The notes below the pieces were generated by a model. That model ran no database searches, had not been told where the DNA came from, and saw nothing but the letters and a program-made list of their open reading frames with translations. A program made the position numbers and the translations under genes. From IMG/VR virus record IMGVR_UViG_3300032893_000119, positions 1 through 42,583 of that record: a stretch of DNA of 42,583 bases; one strand, 5' to 3'. Below are positions 1 to 7,738 of the stretch, piece after piece; positions within the stretch are counted from its first letter, which is position 1; the number at the start of each line of letters is the position of its first letter. The stretch comes from a virus.

Positions 1-22
1 CATACTTTTGCCCATCTCTCCG
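1..22. repeat. Left copy of 22-bp terminal direct repeat
   Basis: The first 22 bases, beginning CATACTTTTGCC, are identical to the last 22 bases of the window. The cupin gene is uninterrupted when the two copies are merged. The repeat therefore marks either a circular assembly with overlapping ends or a circularly permuted genome. It is too short to be a typical T7-like terminal repeat. The non-redundant length would be 42561 bp. Confidence 0.9.
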
Positions 23-303
23 TCGTCGGAAGCGGATTTTTTCGGATCACTCGTGGGGAAGGAGCCGGAGCCGAAACCTTCGAACTCGGCCCCGGCGACA
101 CCATCGAAATCCCAGCCGAAACCGTGCATGCCGTCCATGCAATCACCGCTGGGACGTGGCTGTGTATACACAGGACGGACGTTACCGACCTCGCAGAAAT
201 AGACAAATCGCTTATTCACCAACCCGCAACCGACCATGCGCCACATCATCAAGATCGGGCAAAACGTACCCGTGCTGCCCCTGCACAACGCGATCCTTCG
301 TAA
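1..303 (+). CDS. Small cupin-fold protein, 3' part (gene starts at 42478 across the join)
   Basis: This is the downstream part of a 128-residue protein whose start lies at 42478. Reading through the merged 22-bp repeat gives one open frame ending at TAA 301-303. The protein has both cupin signatures. Motif 1 has His27 and His29, with His33 where Glu is usual, followed by Gly40. Motif 2 runs from Gly60 and has Pro66 and His71. A four-histidine metal site is therefore likely. The N-terminus carries Cys8, Cys13 and Cys16, which could bind a second metal. The last 25 or so residues overlap the start of the next gene in another frame and look unstructured. The biochemical role is unknown. Cupins range from sugar isomerases and dioxygenases to non-enzymatic binding proteins. 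Confidence 0.75.
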   Translation, partial: HTFAHLSVVGSGFFRITRGEGAGAETFELGPGDTIEIPAETVHAVHAITAGTWLCIHRTDVTDLAEIDKSLIHQPATDHAPHHQDRAKRTRAAPAQRDPS

Positions 304-811
304 TCCAACGCTCTGGAACAGATATCCCGAGCGCAGTTTTCAAGGTTCGCCGCACGAGGATATCGATGACATCTGGGTGCGGTGCCGCGCTCGATCTGCC
401 TGGGACCCGAAGCACCCGGAAAAGTTTATGGGCGTGCATGATTCGGTGTGGTATCCCGAATACCACGAACTCAAGAGCGCGATCGATCCGATTCTTTTCC
501 CGCTCGCAATGAACGTGCAGGCCGACCGAATTGGCGGCATCCTGATCACGCGCGTGCCGGCGGGCAAATCGGTGAAGCCGCACATCGATCCGGGCTGGCA
601 TGCCAGCTATTACGACAAATACGCGGTGCAGGTGGCGGCGACGCCCGAGCAGAAATGGTGCAATGAAGACGGCGAAATGGTCACACTGCCCGGCGATGTG
701 TACTGGTTCGCAAACAACGTGCCACATTGGGTTACGAACGAAAGCGCGGTTGATAGAATCACGATGATCGTTTGCTTGCACCACGCAAAGTCGATCCCAC
801 AGACGACATAG
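236..811 (+). CDS. 2-oxoglutarate/Fe(II) oxygenase-like (aspartyl/asparaginyl beta-hydroxylase type) protein
   Basis: A 191-residue protein of double-stranded beta-helix type. It carries an HxD pair in the segment VKPHIDPGWHA near residue 120 and a distal His near VPHWVTNES, followed by a DRITMIVCLHH strand. This is the layout of aspartyl/asparaginyl beta-hydroxylase-like 2OG oxygenases. The only usable start is ATG 236, since a stop lies in frame at 200-202. No clear Shine-Dalgarno precedes it, so translation is probably coupled to the cupin gene, whose last 68 bases it overlaps. A cupin and a 2OG oxygenase side by side in a late operon suggests a protein or small-molecule tailoring step. 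The substrate is not evident, and the 2OG-binding Arg cannot be assigned with certainty. Confidence 0.65.
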   Translation: MRHIIKIGQNVPVLPLHNAILRNPTLWNRYPERSFQGSPHEDIDDIWVRCRARSAWDPKHPEKFMGVHDSVWYPEYHELKSAIDPILFPLAMNVQADRIGGILITRVPAGKSVKPHIDPGWHASYYDKYAVQVAATPEQKWCNEDGEMVTLPGDVYWFANNVPHWVTNESAVDRITMIVCLHHAKSIPQTT

Positions 812-819
812 GAGCAAGC

Positions 820-2157
820 ATGCCATTCGGATACGTGAGCGCAGGCCTGGGAGCCGCCAGTGCAATCAAGTCGCTCACCAGTTCCGGGGGCGGCGGTCAA
901 GGCCCTACGCCGGCCGGCTGGGTGGCGAACGCACAGGGGCTGACCCAGTTGGAGGGTGCGCTCAACCCGCAGTTGAACCCTCATAACGCCTACGCGGACC
1001 AGTATGCGTTGCAGATGGACCAAGCGAGCGGCTTGCAAACGCAAGCGCAGCAGATGGCGGGTCAGTTCAATACGGGTGCACAGAATCTCACCAATCAGCA
1101 GAACGCATTGTCGGGGCAGATCACCGACGCTGCGAACGCCTATCTGAACTCGGGCAATCAGGCGCAGTACATGGCTGCCATGGGCGGGCTCGTGCCTTCC
1201 TACTACGGGGCAGGCAACAGCGCGTTCAACCTGGGGAACATGCTCCAGAACCAAGCTGGGCAGGCGCAAGGCTATGGCAACCAGATCATGAATCTGGCAC
1301 TCGATCCGCAGCAGGCCCTGTTCAACCAACAGAATCAGTTGCAGCAGCAGCAAGCGCTTGCGAGCCAAGCTGCGCGCGGCATTGCGACCTCGGGTGTCGG
1401 CGCCGGGCTGTCGAACGACGCGACGAACAATTTCCTGATCAACTGGCAGAACCAGCAACTGGGGCGTGCCACGGCAGGTTTGCAAGCCTACGATGCCAAC
1501 AATCAATCGATCGCCGGGCTCGCGCAGGGTGCGAACCAGTCGTACACCACCGGGTTGCAGGACTACACGACCGGCGCCGGGCTGCCCTACAACGCGGCGC
1601 AGACGGTGTACAACAACAACCAAGCGGCTTATGGCAATCAGCAGAACGCGCTGACGGCGCAGCAGGCAGCGTTCCTCGCGCAGCAGCAGACGGCGCAGCA
1701 AGGCTTCGCGAATCAAGCGGGTGCGCTCACCGGCTATCAACAGGCGCTGGCGAATGCACAGAACAATCTTGTGTCGGGCAATGCGTGGCTGAACCAGAAC
1801 GCCGCCAACCTGATGGGCTACTACAACGGCAGCGTGCCGACGTGGAACCAAGGGCAAGCGGCTGCCACGGCGAACGGCTATGCCGGCATCGGCAACTACC
1901 TGGGCTCGGGCGGATACAACAACATGGTCGGCAACGGACAGTCGGGCCTCTCGGGCGCCTACAACACCGCGTACATCAACAACGCGGCGAACAACGGCGA
2001 CAGCTACGACTACCTCGCGAATCAAGGTAACTACGGAGCCGGCACGCCTTACAACGCCTACGCAGGTGCAAGCGCCTGGGCCGCACCTACGTCGAGCATT
2101 TACGACACGGCGGGCGGTGCCGGCGACTTGGCCGGCTTCGCTGCCTTGGGAGGCTGA
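820..2157 (+). CDS. Gln/Asn-rich virion protein, probable DNA-ejection protein
   Basis: A 445-residue protein, exceptionally rich in Gln, Asn, Ala and Gly, with long helical Q/A runs (for example around NQQNQLQQQQALASQA). It has no transmembrane segment. The start is ATG 820, because AGGAG at 810-814 sits five bases upstream; a longer frame from 772 has no such site. It is the first of three consecutive late genes ending in a transglycosylase-bearing protein. That order and composition match the internal (ejection) protein sets of podoviruses, such as P22 gp7/gp20/gp16 or the T7 gp14/15/16 type. The role is inferred from position and composition, not from a recognised domain. Confidence 0.6.
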   Translation: MPFGYVSAGLGAASAIKSLTSSGGGGQGPTPAGWVANAQGLTQLEGALNPQLNPHNAYADQYALQMDQASGLQTQAQQMAGQFNTGAQNLTNQQNALSGQITDAANAYLNSGNQAQYMAAMGGLVPSYYGAGNSAFNLGNMLQNQAGQAQGYGNQIMNLALDPQQALFNQQNQLQQQQALASQAARGIATSGVGAGLSNDATNNFLINWQNQQLGRATAGLQAYDANNQSIAGLAQGANQSYTTGLQDYTTGAGLPYNAAQTVYNNNQAAYGNQQNALTAQQAAFLAQQQTAQQGFANQAGALTGYQQALANAQNNLVSGNAWLNQNAANLMGYYNGSVPTWNQGQAAATANGYAGIGNYLGSGGYNNMVGNGQSGLSGAYNTAYINNAANNGDSYDYLANQGNYGAGTPYNAYAGASAWAAPTSSIYDTAGGAGDLAGFAALGG

Positions 2158-2159
2158 TC

Positions 2160-3815
2160 ATGTCGGTTGCGAACTTCGGCGCGTTCCTCGGAGGGCTCAC
2201 GCAGGGGCAGCAGAACGCGGAAAACCAGCGCGAGCGCGCTGCCTATCTGGCGATGATCCAGAAGCGGCAGAAGGACGCCGACGACGATGCGCAGGCCGGC
2301 AAGGATGCCCTCTTCGCGAACATCTTCGGCTCCGACAACATGCCGGCGCCCGTGGTGCAGCCGCCGACGACGCAGCCGCAAGCCGCGCAGCCCGGTCCGG
2401 CGCCGCAGCCGGGGCAGGCAAGCGTGCCGGCCGGCCCACCCCCCGGTGCAGGCGCCCCGCCGCAGCAAATGATGATGCCCGGCGCCACGCCCATGGGGCC
2501 GCAAGGCGGTCCGCCCCCTGGCGTCGGCATGCTGCCTCCGAGCCCGTACGCAGGTGCAGGCAACCCGATGGCTGCACCGAAGCCGGCGGCGCCGCCCGTG
2601 CCACAGCAAACCGGCGACGGCTATGAGCAGGCGAAATCCACGCTTGCGCAGATCAAGGAATTCCTCGATACGCCGGAAGCTGCGCAGATCGCGAAAGACC
2701 CGGCGCTCAAGGAAGCGCAGCAGCGCATGCACTCGTACATCGAGCAGCTTCGCAAGGCAGGTATCGACCCTTCGAACCCCGCAGCCGCGAAGCCCGATCC
2801 GATTCAGCAGAAGCGCCTGCAACTGCTGCACGAGGATGTGGGGCTCGCCGCTGCGGCAGCCGCCAAGCATGTGAGTGCGGACCGCACCGCACAGATGAAG
2901 TGGGGGCAGGAATTCGCGAACGTGCTCGTGCATCAAGAGAATGCCCGGCAGGCGATGAAGCGCGTCGAAGCGCAGCAGGCCGGCGCGACCGAGCGCGCAG
3001 GAATGAAGGGCAGTGGTAGCGGCAAGACCGATGCGCCAGCCTACGACGATCTGACGCCGGACAAGCGCACGTATGTGGAGAGCCTGATCAGCGCGTTTCA
3101 GCGCACGGGCAAGTTCCCCACCGGCACCGGGTACAACGATCCATTCAAAAAGACGGCGCTCGCTGAAATGGAGCGGCGCGGCATGGACATCAACGCTGGC
3201 GTGGGGAACAAGGCAGCAGACACCGCCGACGCAGGCACCATCAAGACGCTGACCGGGCGCAAGGGTGTGGTCGAAGAAACGTCGAAGATCATGCAGAACC
3301 TGGAGCCGCAGATCATGGACGTGGCGAAGCGCGTCATGGCGCAGCCCGGCATGTCCAGTTCGATGAAGTTGAACGAAATAGTTCAAGGTGCTCAGACCAA
3401 GTTCCGGGACAACGGAGATGTGCGGCAGTTGGTCAATCTGATGCAGGGTTGGAAGTCCGCCAATGCACGTCTGATGTCTCAGAACACAGGTGCCGGCGGC
3501 ACTCCGGTCTTCTCGCTCCACCGATCCGACGAACTTGCGAGCGGTGCCATGCCACTCAGTCAATTGGCCGGCGCGTTCAAGGCTGCGCAAACGGAACGTG
3601 AAGCGACCAAGAAAGGCTTGACCGACACGATCAACGAACATCAGTCAGCCATCGACAATCGCGGCAAGGGTGCAGGGTCGTCGAGCGGAGGTGCGATGTA
3701 CAAGACCAGCGATGGCAAGCAGTCGTTCAAGGCGAGCGATGTCGAGCGCGCAGCGAAAGCGGCAGGCATGACGGTTGAGGAATTCGCCAAGCGCAAGGGG
3801 TTGAGCGGTGGCTGA
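2160..3815 (+). CDS. Probable internal virion / DNA-ejection protein
   Basis: A 551-residue protein. The N-terminal helical stretch (QQNAENQRERAAYLAMIQ) is followed by a Pro/Gly/Ala/Gln-rich low-complexity linker at about residues 60-150. A long predicted-helical region fills the rest. It starts at ATG 2160, two bases after the upstream stop, with GGGAGG at 2148-2153 as ribosome site. Its end overlaps the next gene by 8 bases. Its location between a Q/N-rich virion protein and a transglycosylase virion protein supports an ejectosome component. No enzymatic motif was recognised. Confidence 0.55.
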   Translation: MSVANFGAFLGGLTQGQQNAENQRERAAYLAMIQKRQKDADDDAQAGKDALFANIFGSDNMPAPVVQPPTTQPQAAQPGPAPQPGQASVPAGPPPGAGAPPQQMMMPGATPMGPQGGPPPGVGMLPPSPYAGAGNPMAAPKPAAPPVPQQTGDGYEQAKSTLAQIKEFLDTPEAAQIAKDPALKEAQQRMHSYIEQLRKAGIDPSNPAAAKPDPIQQKRLQLLHEDVGLAAAAAAKHVSADRTAQMKWGQEFANVLVHQENARQAMKRVEAQQAGATERAGMKGSGSGKTDAPAYDDLTPDKRTYVESLISAFQRTGKFPTGTGYNDPFKKTALAEMERRGMDINAGVGNKAADTADAGTIKTLTGRKGVVEETSKIMQNLEPQIMDVAKRVMAQPGMSSSMKLNEIVQGAQTKFRDNGDVRQLVNLMQGWKSANARLMSQNTGAGGTPVFSLHRSDELASGAMPLSQLAGAFKAAQTEREATKKGLTDTINEHQSAIDNRGKGAGSSSGGAMYKTSDGKQSFKASDVERAAKAAGMTVEEFAKRKGLSGG

Positions 3816-6123
3816 CCAGCGCCTGCTGTACGAAGACACGGCGCGCAACGTCGCGTCGAAGTACGGCATTCCGCCGGACGTATTCGTTGCCATGATTGGA
3901 AAGGAATCCGGCTGGGACCCGGATGCTCAGGCGCCGGGCAGCACTGCGCACGGCCTGGGCCAGATGGTGAAGGGCACGGCGGCGCAGACCGGCACCAACG
4001 TCTACGATCCCGGGAGCCAGCTTGATGGCAGCGCTCGCTATCTGCGCCAGCAATACGACAAGTTCGGCGACTGGCATACCGCACTCGCGGCTTACAACCA
4101 AGGCCCGGGTGCAGCGCGCACGCCCGCCGGCCAGCAATACGCGAGGAACGTCATGGGCGGCAAGGACAGTTCAGTGGATGCGCTCCTGGCGCTTCCCGAT
4201 GTGGGCGAGAACGGTGATCATCCGCCAGAGGTGCAGTCGTTGCTCGCACTGCCCGATGTCGCGCCCGTGGCGGATACGTCGGACCCGAAGGGGAACATGG
4301 ACCCCCGCGACATCCGGCAGACGCAAGACTACGCGAACACCTTGGAGGAAGCCAAGCCGTCATGGATGGCGCGGGTCCGTCAAGGAATGACGGTCGGCGG
4401 ACCGGCGGGCCGCGCTGCACTGGAGCTTGCGCAGCCGGGCGTGGGCAACGCCGTTGCGCGCCGCGCGGTGCCTGTCGCAGTGGGTGCGCCTGGGGACTTC
4501 ATCGACTTCGCCGCTAACAAGGTGCCTCAATTCTTCGGCCGCGAGGGGCTTGGCGGGCATACAGGACTGCCGACTTCCGAAGATATCAGCGGCGTCTTGA
4601 GCCGGGCAGGGTGGGCGGATCAGCGCGATGCGCACCCGATCGCCAGCCAGATGGGCACTGCACTGGGCAGCGTGGTGCCGGTGGGTGAAGCGGCGCGTGC
4701 CGTGGTGAACCCCATCGTGCAGAAGACCGGGCAGGTGCTCGCCGACTACGGTGCCGGCGGGCAGATCGGCCGCGATATCAATCGGTTCGGGCAGCAAGTC
4801 GCAAACTTGGCGAACATGCGCCGCGCCAAGATCGTGGACGACGTACGTGCACCAGACGTAAAGCCGGGGCTGGCCCCCGTGCGTCAAGGCGAGGCGCCGA
4901 TCAAGCCGGCGGAAAACTGGAGCGTCGAAGGTCTGCCCGGCGTGCGCAAGGATGGGCGCCCCGCTGCACCGCAAGACCTCGATACCGAATTCGAGAACAG
5001 TGCGTTCGCGACCAAAGAGGGCATCAAGGCCGAGAAAACCGACATCCGCTCCACGATGGAGTGGCAGCGCATGACGAAGAAGCCGGAGGTGGACTTGGAG
5101 CCGATCAAGGATCACCTGACAGGTCTGATCGAAAACAGTGCAGGCCCCGGGCGCAAGGCAGCCATCGCGGCACGTCAGCACGTCGAAGAAATCGAGAACA
5201 TTCAAGATCCGGTTGCACGTTTCGAGCAGTTGGATCAGTTCAAGCGCGAACTGGCGAAGCGCGGCGGCTTCGAAGCCGGCACCGATGCCTCGGGCTACGC
5301 TGCGATTGCAGAAAAGCAGTCGCGCGAACTGCGCAACGTGGTGGATACCCAGTTGAAAGACTGGAAGCCATTCGAGAAATACACCACCGACTACGCGAAC
5401 GCGAGCGCGCAAGAGGCGAAGGCCAATTTCCTCAAGAATGTCGGCGAGCCCGAAAGCGGTGCTTCGTTCATGCGCGGTGCGTTCAAAGGCCCGAAGAATG
5501 TCGCGCTGGCAAAGAAAGCGCTCGGCGAGGGCGGCGATGCGAAGTTCGATGAAATGGCGAGCCACTACGTTGTGAGCCAGTTGCAAGGCAAGTCCGCCAG
5601 TGCCATCGAAAAGTGGAGCCTGAAGAACGAAGCCACGCTGCGCGAACTGCCACAAGCCGCACAGACCGTGCTGCGCATGCAGCAGCGCGCCGATCGCGTG
5701 CTCGCCGAGCAGGGGCTGTACGAAACAGCTTTGAAGCAGCATGCGACGAACCAAGCCATCGACGTGAGCGCCCTGACCGGTGCGCTCAATGCGCAGAAGT
5801 CGCAGGAAGCTGCCGAAGCTGCTGCACGCGCCACGGCACGATCGCTCACGCCGGCCATCACGGCGGTGCAGGTCGCGAAGACGCCCAAGGAACAAGCCAC
5901 GGCGATCGGCGGGTTGATCAATGAACTGCACGGCAAGGGCATGATCGACGACGCACAGTACAAGGTGTGGGCCGAGCAACTGTCGGCGATGCAGAAGTCG
6001 GCAAGCCGGCAGGCTGCACTTCAGACCATGGCGAAGTACATCAGCTATGCCGTCACCGGCAACTACCTTGTTTCGTTCGGCGGGCCGGCCGCTGCCAAGT
6101 ACATCGCTGCGGCTGCAAAATGA
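3808..6123 (+). CDS. Virion-associated lytic transglycosylase / ejection protein
   Basis: A 771-residue protein beginning with a soluble lytic transglycosylase (SLT) domain at about residues 8-110. It has the catalytic Glu33 in KESGW, the GLGQM motif at 49-53 and the AYNQG motif at 95-99. The rest is long and mostly helical, as expected for an ejected protein that crosses the periplasm. The start is GTG 3808, with AAGGGG at 3795-3800 seven bases upstream. Its likely job is local peptidoglycan cleavage during DNA entry. Its last residues are hydrophobic and Ala/Gly rich (YLVSFGGPAAAKYIAAAAK). It overlaps the next gene as ATGA. Confidence 0.85.
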   Translation: MADQRLLYEDTARNVASKYGIPPDVFVAMIGKESGWDPDAQAPGSTAHGLGQMVKGTAAQTGTNVYDPGSQLDGSARYLRQQYDKFGDWHTALAAYNQGPGAARTPAGQQYARNVMGGKDSSVDALLALPDVGENGDHPPEVQSLLALPDVAPVADTSDPKGNMDPRDIRQTQDYANTLEEAKPSWMARVRQGMTVGGPAGRAALELAQPGVGNAVARRAVPVAVGAPGDFIDFAANKVPQFFGREGLGGHTGLPTSEDISGVLSRAGWADQRDAHPIASQMGTALGSVVPVGEAARAVVNPIVQKTGQVLADYGAGGQIGRDINRFGQQVANLANMRRAKIVDDVRAPDVKPGLAPVRQGEAPIKPAENWSVEGLPGVRKDGRPAAPQDLDTEFENSAFATKEGIKAEKTDIRSTMEWQRMTKKPEVDLEPIKDHLTGLIENSAGPGRKAAIAARQHVEEIENIQDPVARFEQLDQFKRELAKRGGFEAGTDASGYAAIAEKQSRELRNVVDTQLKDWKPFEKYTTDYANASAQEAKANFLKNVGEPESGASFMRGAFKGPKNVALAKKALGEGGDAKFDEMASHYVVSQLQGKSASAIEKWSLKNEATLRELPQAAQTVLRMQQRADRVLAEQGLYETALKQHATNQAIDVSALTGALNAQKSQEAAEAAARATARSLTPAITAVQVAKTPKEQATAIGGLINELHGKGMIDDAQYKVWAEQLSAMQKSASRQAALQTMAKYISYAVTGNYLVSFGGPAAAKYIAAAAK

Positions 6124-7430
6124 AGATTCTTGTCATCGACTCGAATGCGCTGGCCCTGGACTACTGCCTTCGGTCGATGGCGGAAGGGCACGAGGTGCTG
6201 TGGTTCATCCGCGATCACAAGCCGGGCATTCGCACGATCGGGCAAGGGCTGGTGCCGAAAACGGGCGACTGGCGCAGGTACATGCGCTGGGCAGACTTGA
6301 TCTTTCTGCCCGACAACAGCGCATACATGCGCGACCTCCAACCGTTCGTCGATAAGGGCTATCCGATCTACGGTGCGAACGACTGGACTGCACGGTGGGA
6401 ACTGGAGCGCGGCACCGGCATGGATGTGTTGGAGGCGCACGGCGTGAAGACGCTCGGGGGTGAGTGCTTCACGAACTACGACAAGGCGATCGACTACGTC
6501 AAATCGACGATGGGACGCTACGTTTCGAAGCCGTCAGGGGATGCCGACAAGGCGCTCAGTTATGTCAGCAAGACCCCCGCCGACATGGTGTTCATGCTGG
6601 AGCGGTGGAAGCGCCTCGGGAAGCTCAAAGCCCCCTTCATTCTTCAGAAGTTTACGAAGGGTTGCGAGATGGCGGTGGGTGCCTGGGTCGGCAAAGAAGG
6701 CTTCGCAAGCCCCTGGTGCGAGAACTTCGAATTTAAGAAGCTGATGCCGGATGACCTTGGCGTAGCAACGGGCGAGCAGGGTACAGTCATCCGTTACGTT
6801 GAGCACAGCAAGCTCGCGGACAAGGTGCTGAAGCCGGTCGAAAGTTACTTGGTCGAGTGCGGGCATATTGGCTTCGTGGATGTGAACTGCATCATTGACG
6901 ACAAGGGCAACCCGTGGCCGTTGGAGTTTACGATGCGTCCTGGCTGGCCCATCTTCAACATTCAGCAGCAACTGCACCGTTCGACAGCATCATGGATGAA
7001 AAGTTCCCTGGAGGGAAAGTCGATTCGCTCGAACTTCCTGACCGACAAGATAGCGACCGGGATCGTGGTGAGTATCCCGGACTACCCCTATTCCTCGCGG
7101 CCCAGGGAGGATTCGTCGGGCATCCCCATCTACGGCTTGGACAAGTCGGAAGCGATGATTCACCTGTGCGAGTGCAAGGCGGGCCGGGCACCGGTCGATG
7201 TGAAGGGGAAAGTGAAGACGGAGCCGATGATCGTGACGGCGGGGAACTATGTGCTGGTGACGTGCGGAGTGGGCAAGACGGTGCAGGAGAGCCGCGAAGG
7301 GGCCTACGACGTAGCGAAGAGCCTGATTATTCCGAACTCCCCAGCGTGGCGGACGGACGTTGGCGAGCGCCTGAAATCCCAGTTGCCACAGATGCAGAAG
7401 CTGGGGTACGCGAAGGGAATGACCTTCTAG
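6120..7430 (+). CDS. PurD-like (phosphoribosylamine-glycine ligase-like) ATP-grasp enzyme
   Basis: A 436-residue protein laid out like PurD. A Rossmann-like N-domain starts MKILVIDSNA. Then comes a segment YPIYGANDWTARWELERGTG resembling the PurD region that precedes the ATP-grasp. The ATP-grasp core has YVSKPSGDADKA (lysine strand) and FVDVNCIIDD..PWPLEFTMRPGWP (metal-binding Glu and Arg strand). The C-domain ends NYVLVTCGVGKTVQESREGAYD. The GGREHA-type loop that contacts phosphoribosylamine in true PurD is absent, so a different acceptor is likely. It starts at ATG 6120, overlapping the previous stop as ATGA. Its late-operon location argues against simple purine supply. The reaction would be ATP-dependent carboxylate-amine ligation, substrate unknown. 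Confidence 0.65.
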   Translation: MKILVIDSNALALDYCLRSMAEGHEVLWFIRDHKPGIRTIGQGLVPKTGDWRRYMRWADLIFLPDNSAYMRDLQPFVDKGYPIYGANDWTARWELERGTGMDVLEAHGVKTLGGECFTNYDKAIDYVKSTMGRYVSKPSGDADKALSYVSKTPADMVFMLERWKRLGKLKAPFILQKFTKGCEMAVGAWVGKEGFASPWCENFEFKKLMPDDLGVATGEQGTVIRYVEHSKLADKVLKPVESYLVECGHIGFVDVNCIIDDKGNPWPLEFTMRPGWPIFNIQQQLHRSTASWMKSSLEGKSIRSNFLTDKIATGIVVSIPDYPYSSRPREDSSGIPIYGLDKSEAMIHLCECKAGRAPVDVKGKVKTEPMIVTAGNYVLVTCGVGKTVQESREGAYDVAKSLIIPNSPAWRTDVGERLKSQLPQMQKLGYAKGMTF

Positions 7431-7738
7431 CGGAAGACGCCGAGAGCACTGAGTACAAGGACTTCGGCCATCTCACCAAGGCAGCCGTTTCAACCCTCGC
7501 CCGGGTGCTCAAGATCAAGGTCGCCGACAGTGACCTCCGATTCCTCGCCATGCAGAAGGACGCCGCCGTCAGCGTGTTGCACCTCGCCATCAAGGCTGAC
7601 GAAGCCCGTTTCCGCGCCCGCAGCGAGGGCGGTCTTGTCGCGATCCTTGAGGAGGTGCGCGCCCTTCGCGAGGCTGGCACTTCGCGACTTGTCTACGACG
7701 AGTGGGAGTCGCCTCCCGCTACGCCATTGCTGCAATAG
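7346..7738 (+). CDS. Hypothetical protein, last gene of the late arm; start uncertain
   Basis: The convincing part is from about 7440, rich in helices: FGHLTKAAVSTLARVLKIKV and later GGLVAILEEVRALREAG. The nearest in-frame start codon is GTG 7346, which lies 85 bases inside the PurD-like gene and has no Shine-Dalgarno. No ATG, GTG or TTG lies between that point and the helical part. Alternatives are a non-standard start or a -1 frameshift extension of the PurD-like protein near its stop at 7428-7430. I see no canonical slippery heptamer there. The size (up to 130 residues) and helical nature would suit a small terminase subunit, but no family was recognised. Its 3' end overlaps the convergent primase gene by 20 bases. 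Confidence 0.45.
   Translation: MADGRWRAPEIPVATDAEAGVREGNDLLAEDAESTEYKDFGHLTKAAVSTLARVLKIKVADSDLRFLAMQKDAAVSVLHLAIKADEARFRARSEGGLVAILEEVRALREAGTSRLVYDEWESPPATPLLQ

Noticed and set aside
8-202. Alternative frame at the join (71 aa from ATG 42548 with strong AGAGGAG site)
   Set aside because: The ribosome site is good, but the product has no recognisable features, while the overlapping frame encodes a clear cupin. An internal overlapping gene cannot be excluded.
610-2025. Long minus-strand open frame opposite the Q/N-rich virion gene
   Set aside because: Mirror of a GC-rich coding strand; low-complexity Val/Arg/Leu composition, no ribosome site, antisense to a supported gene.
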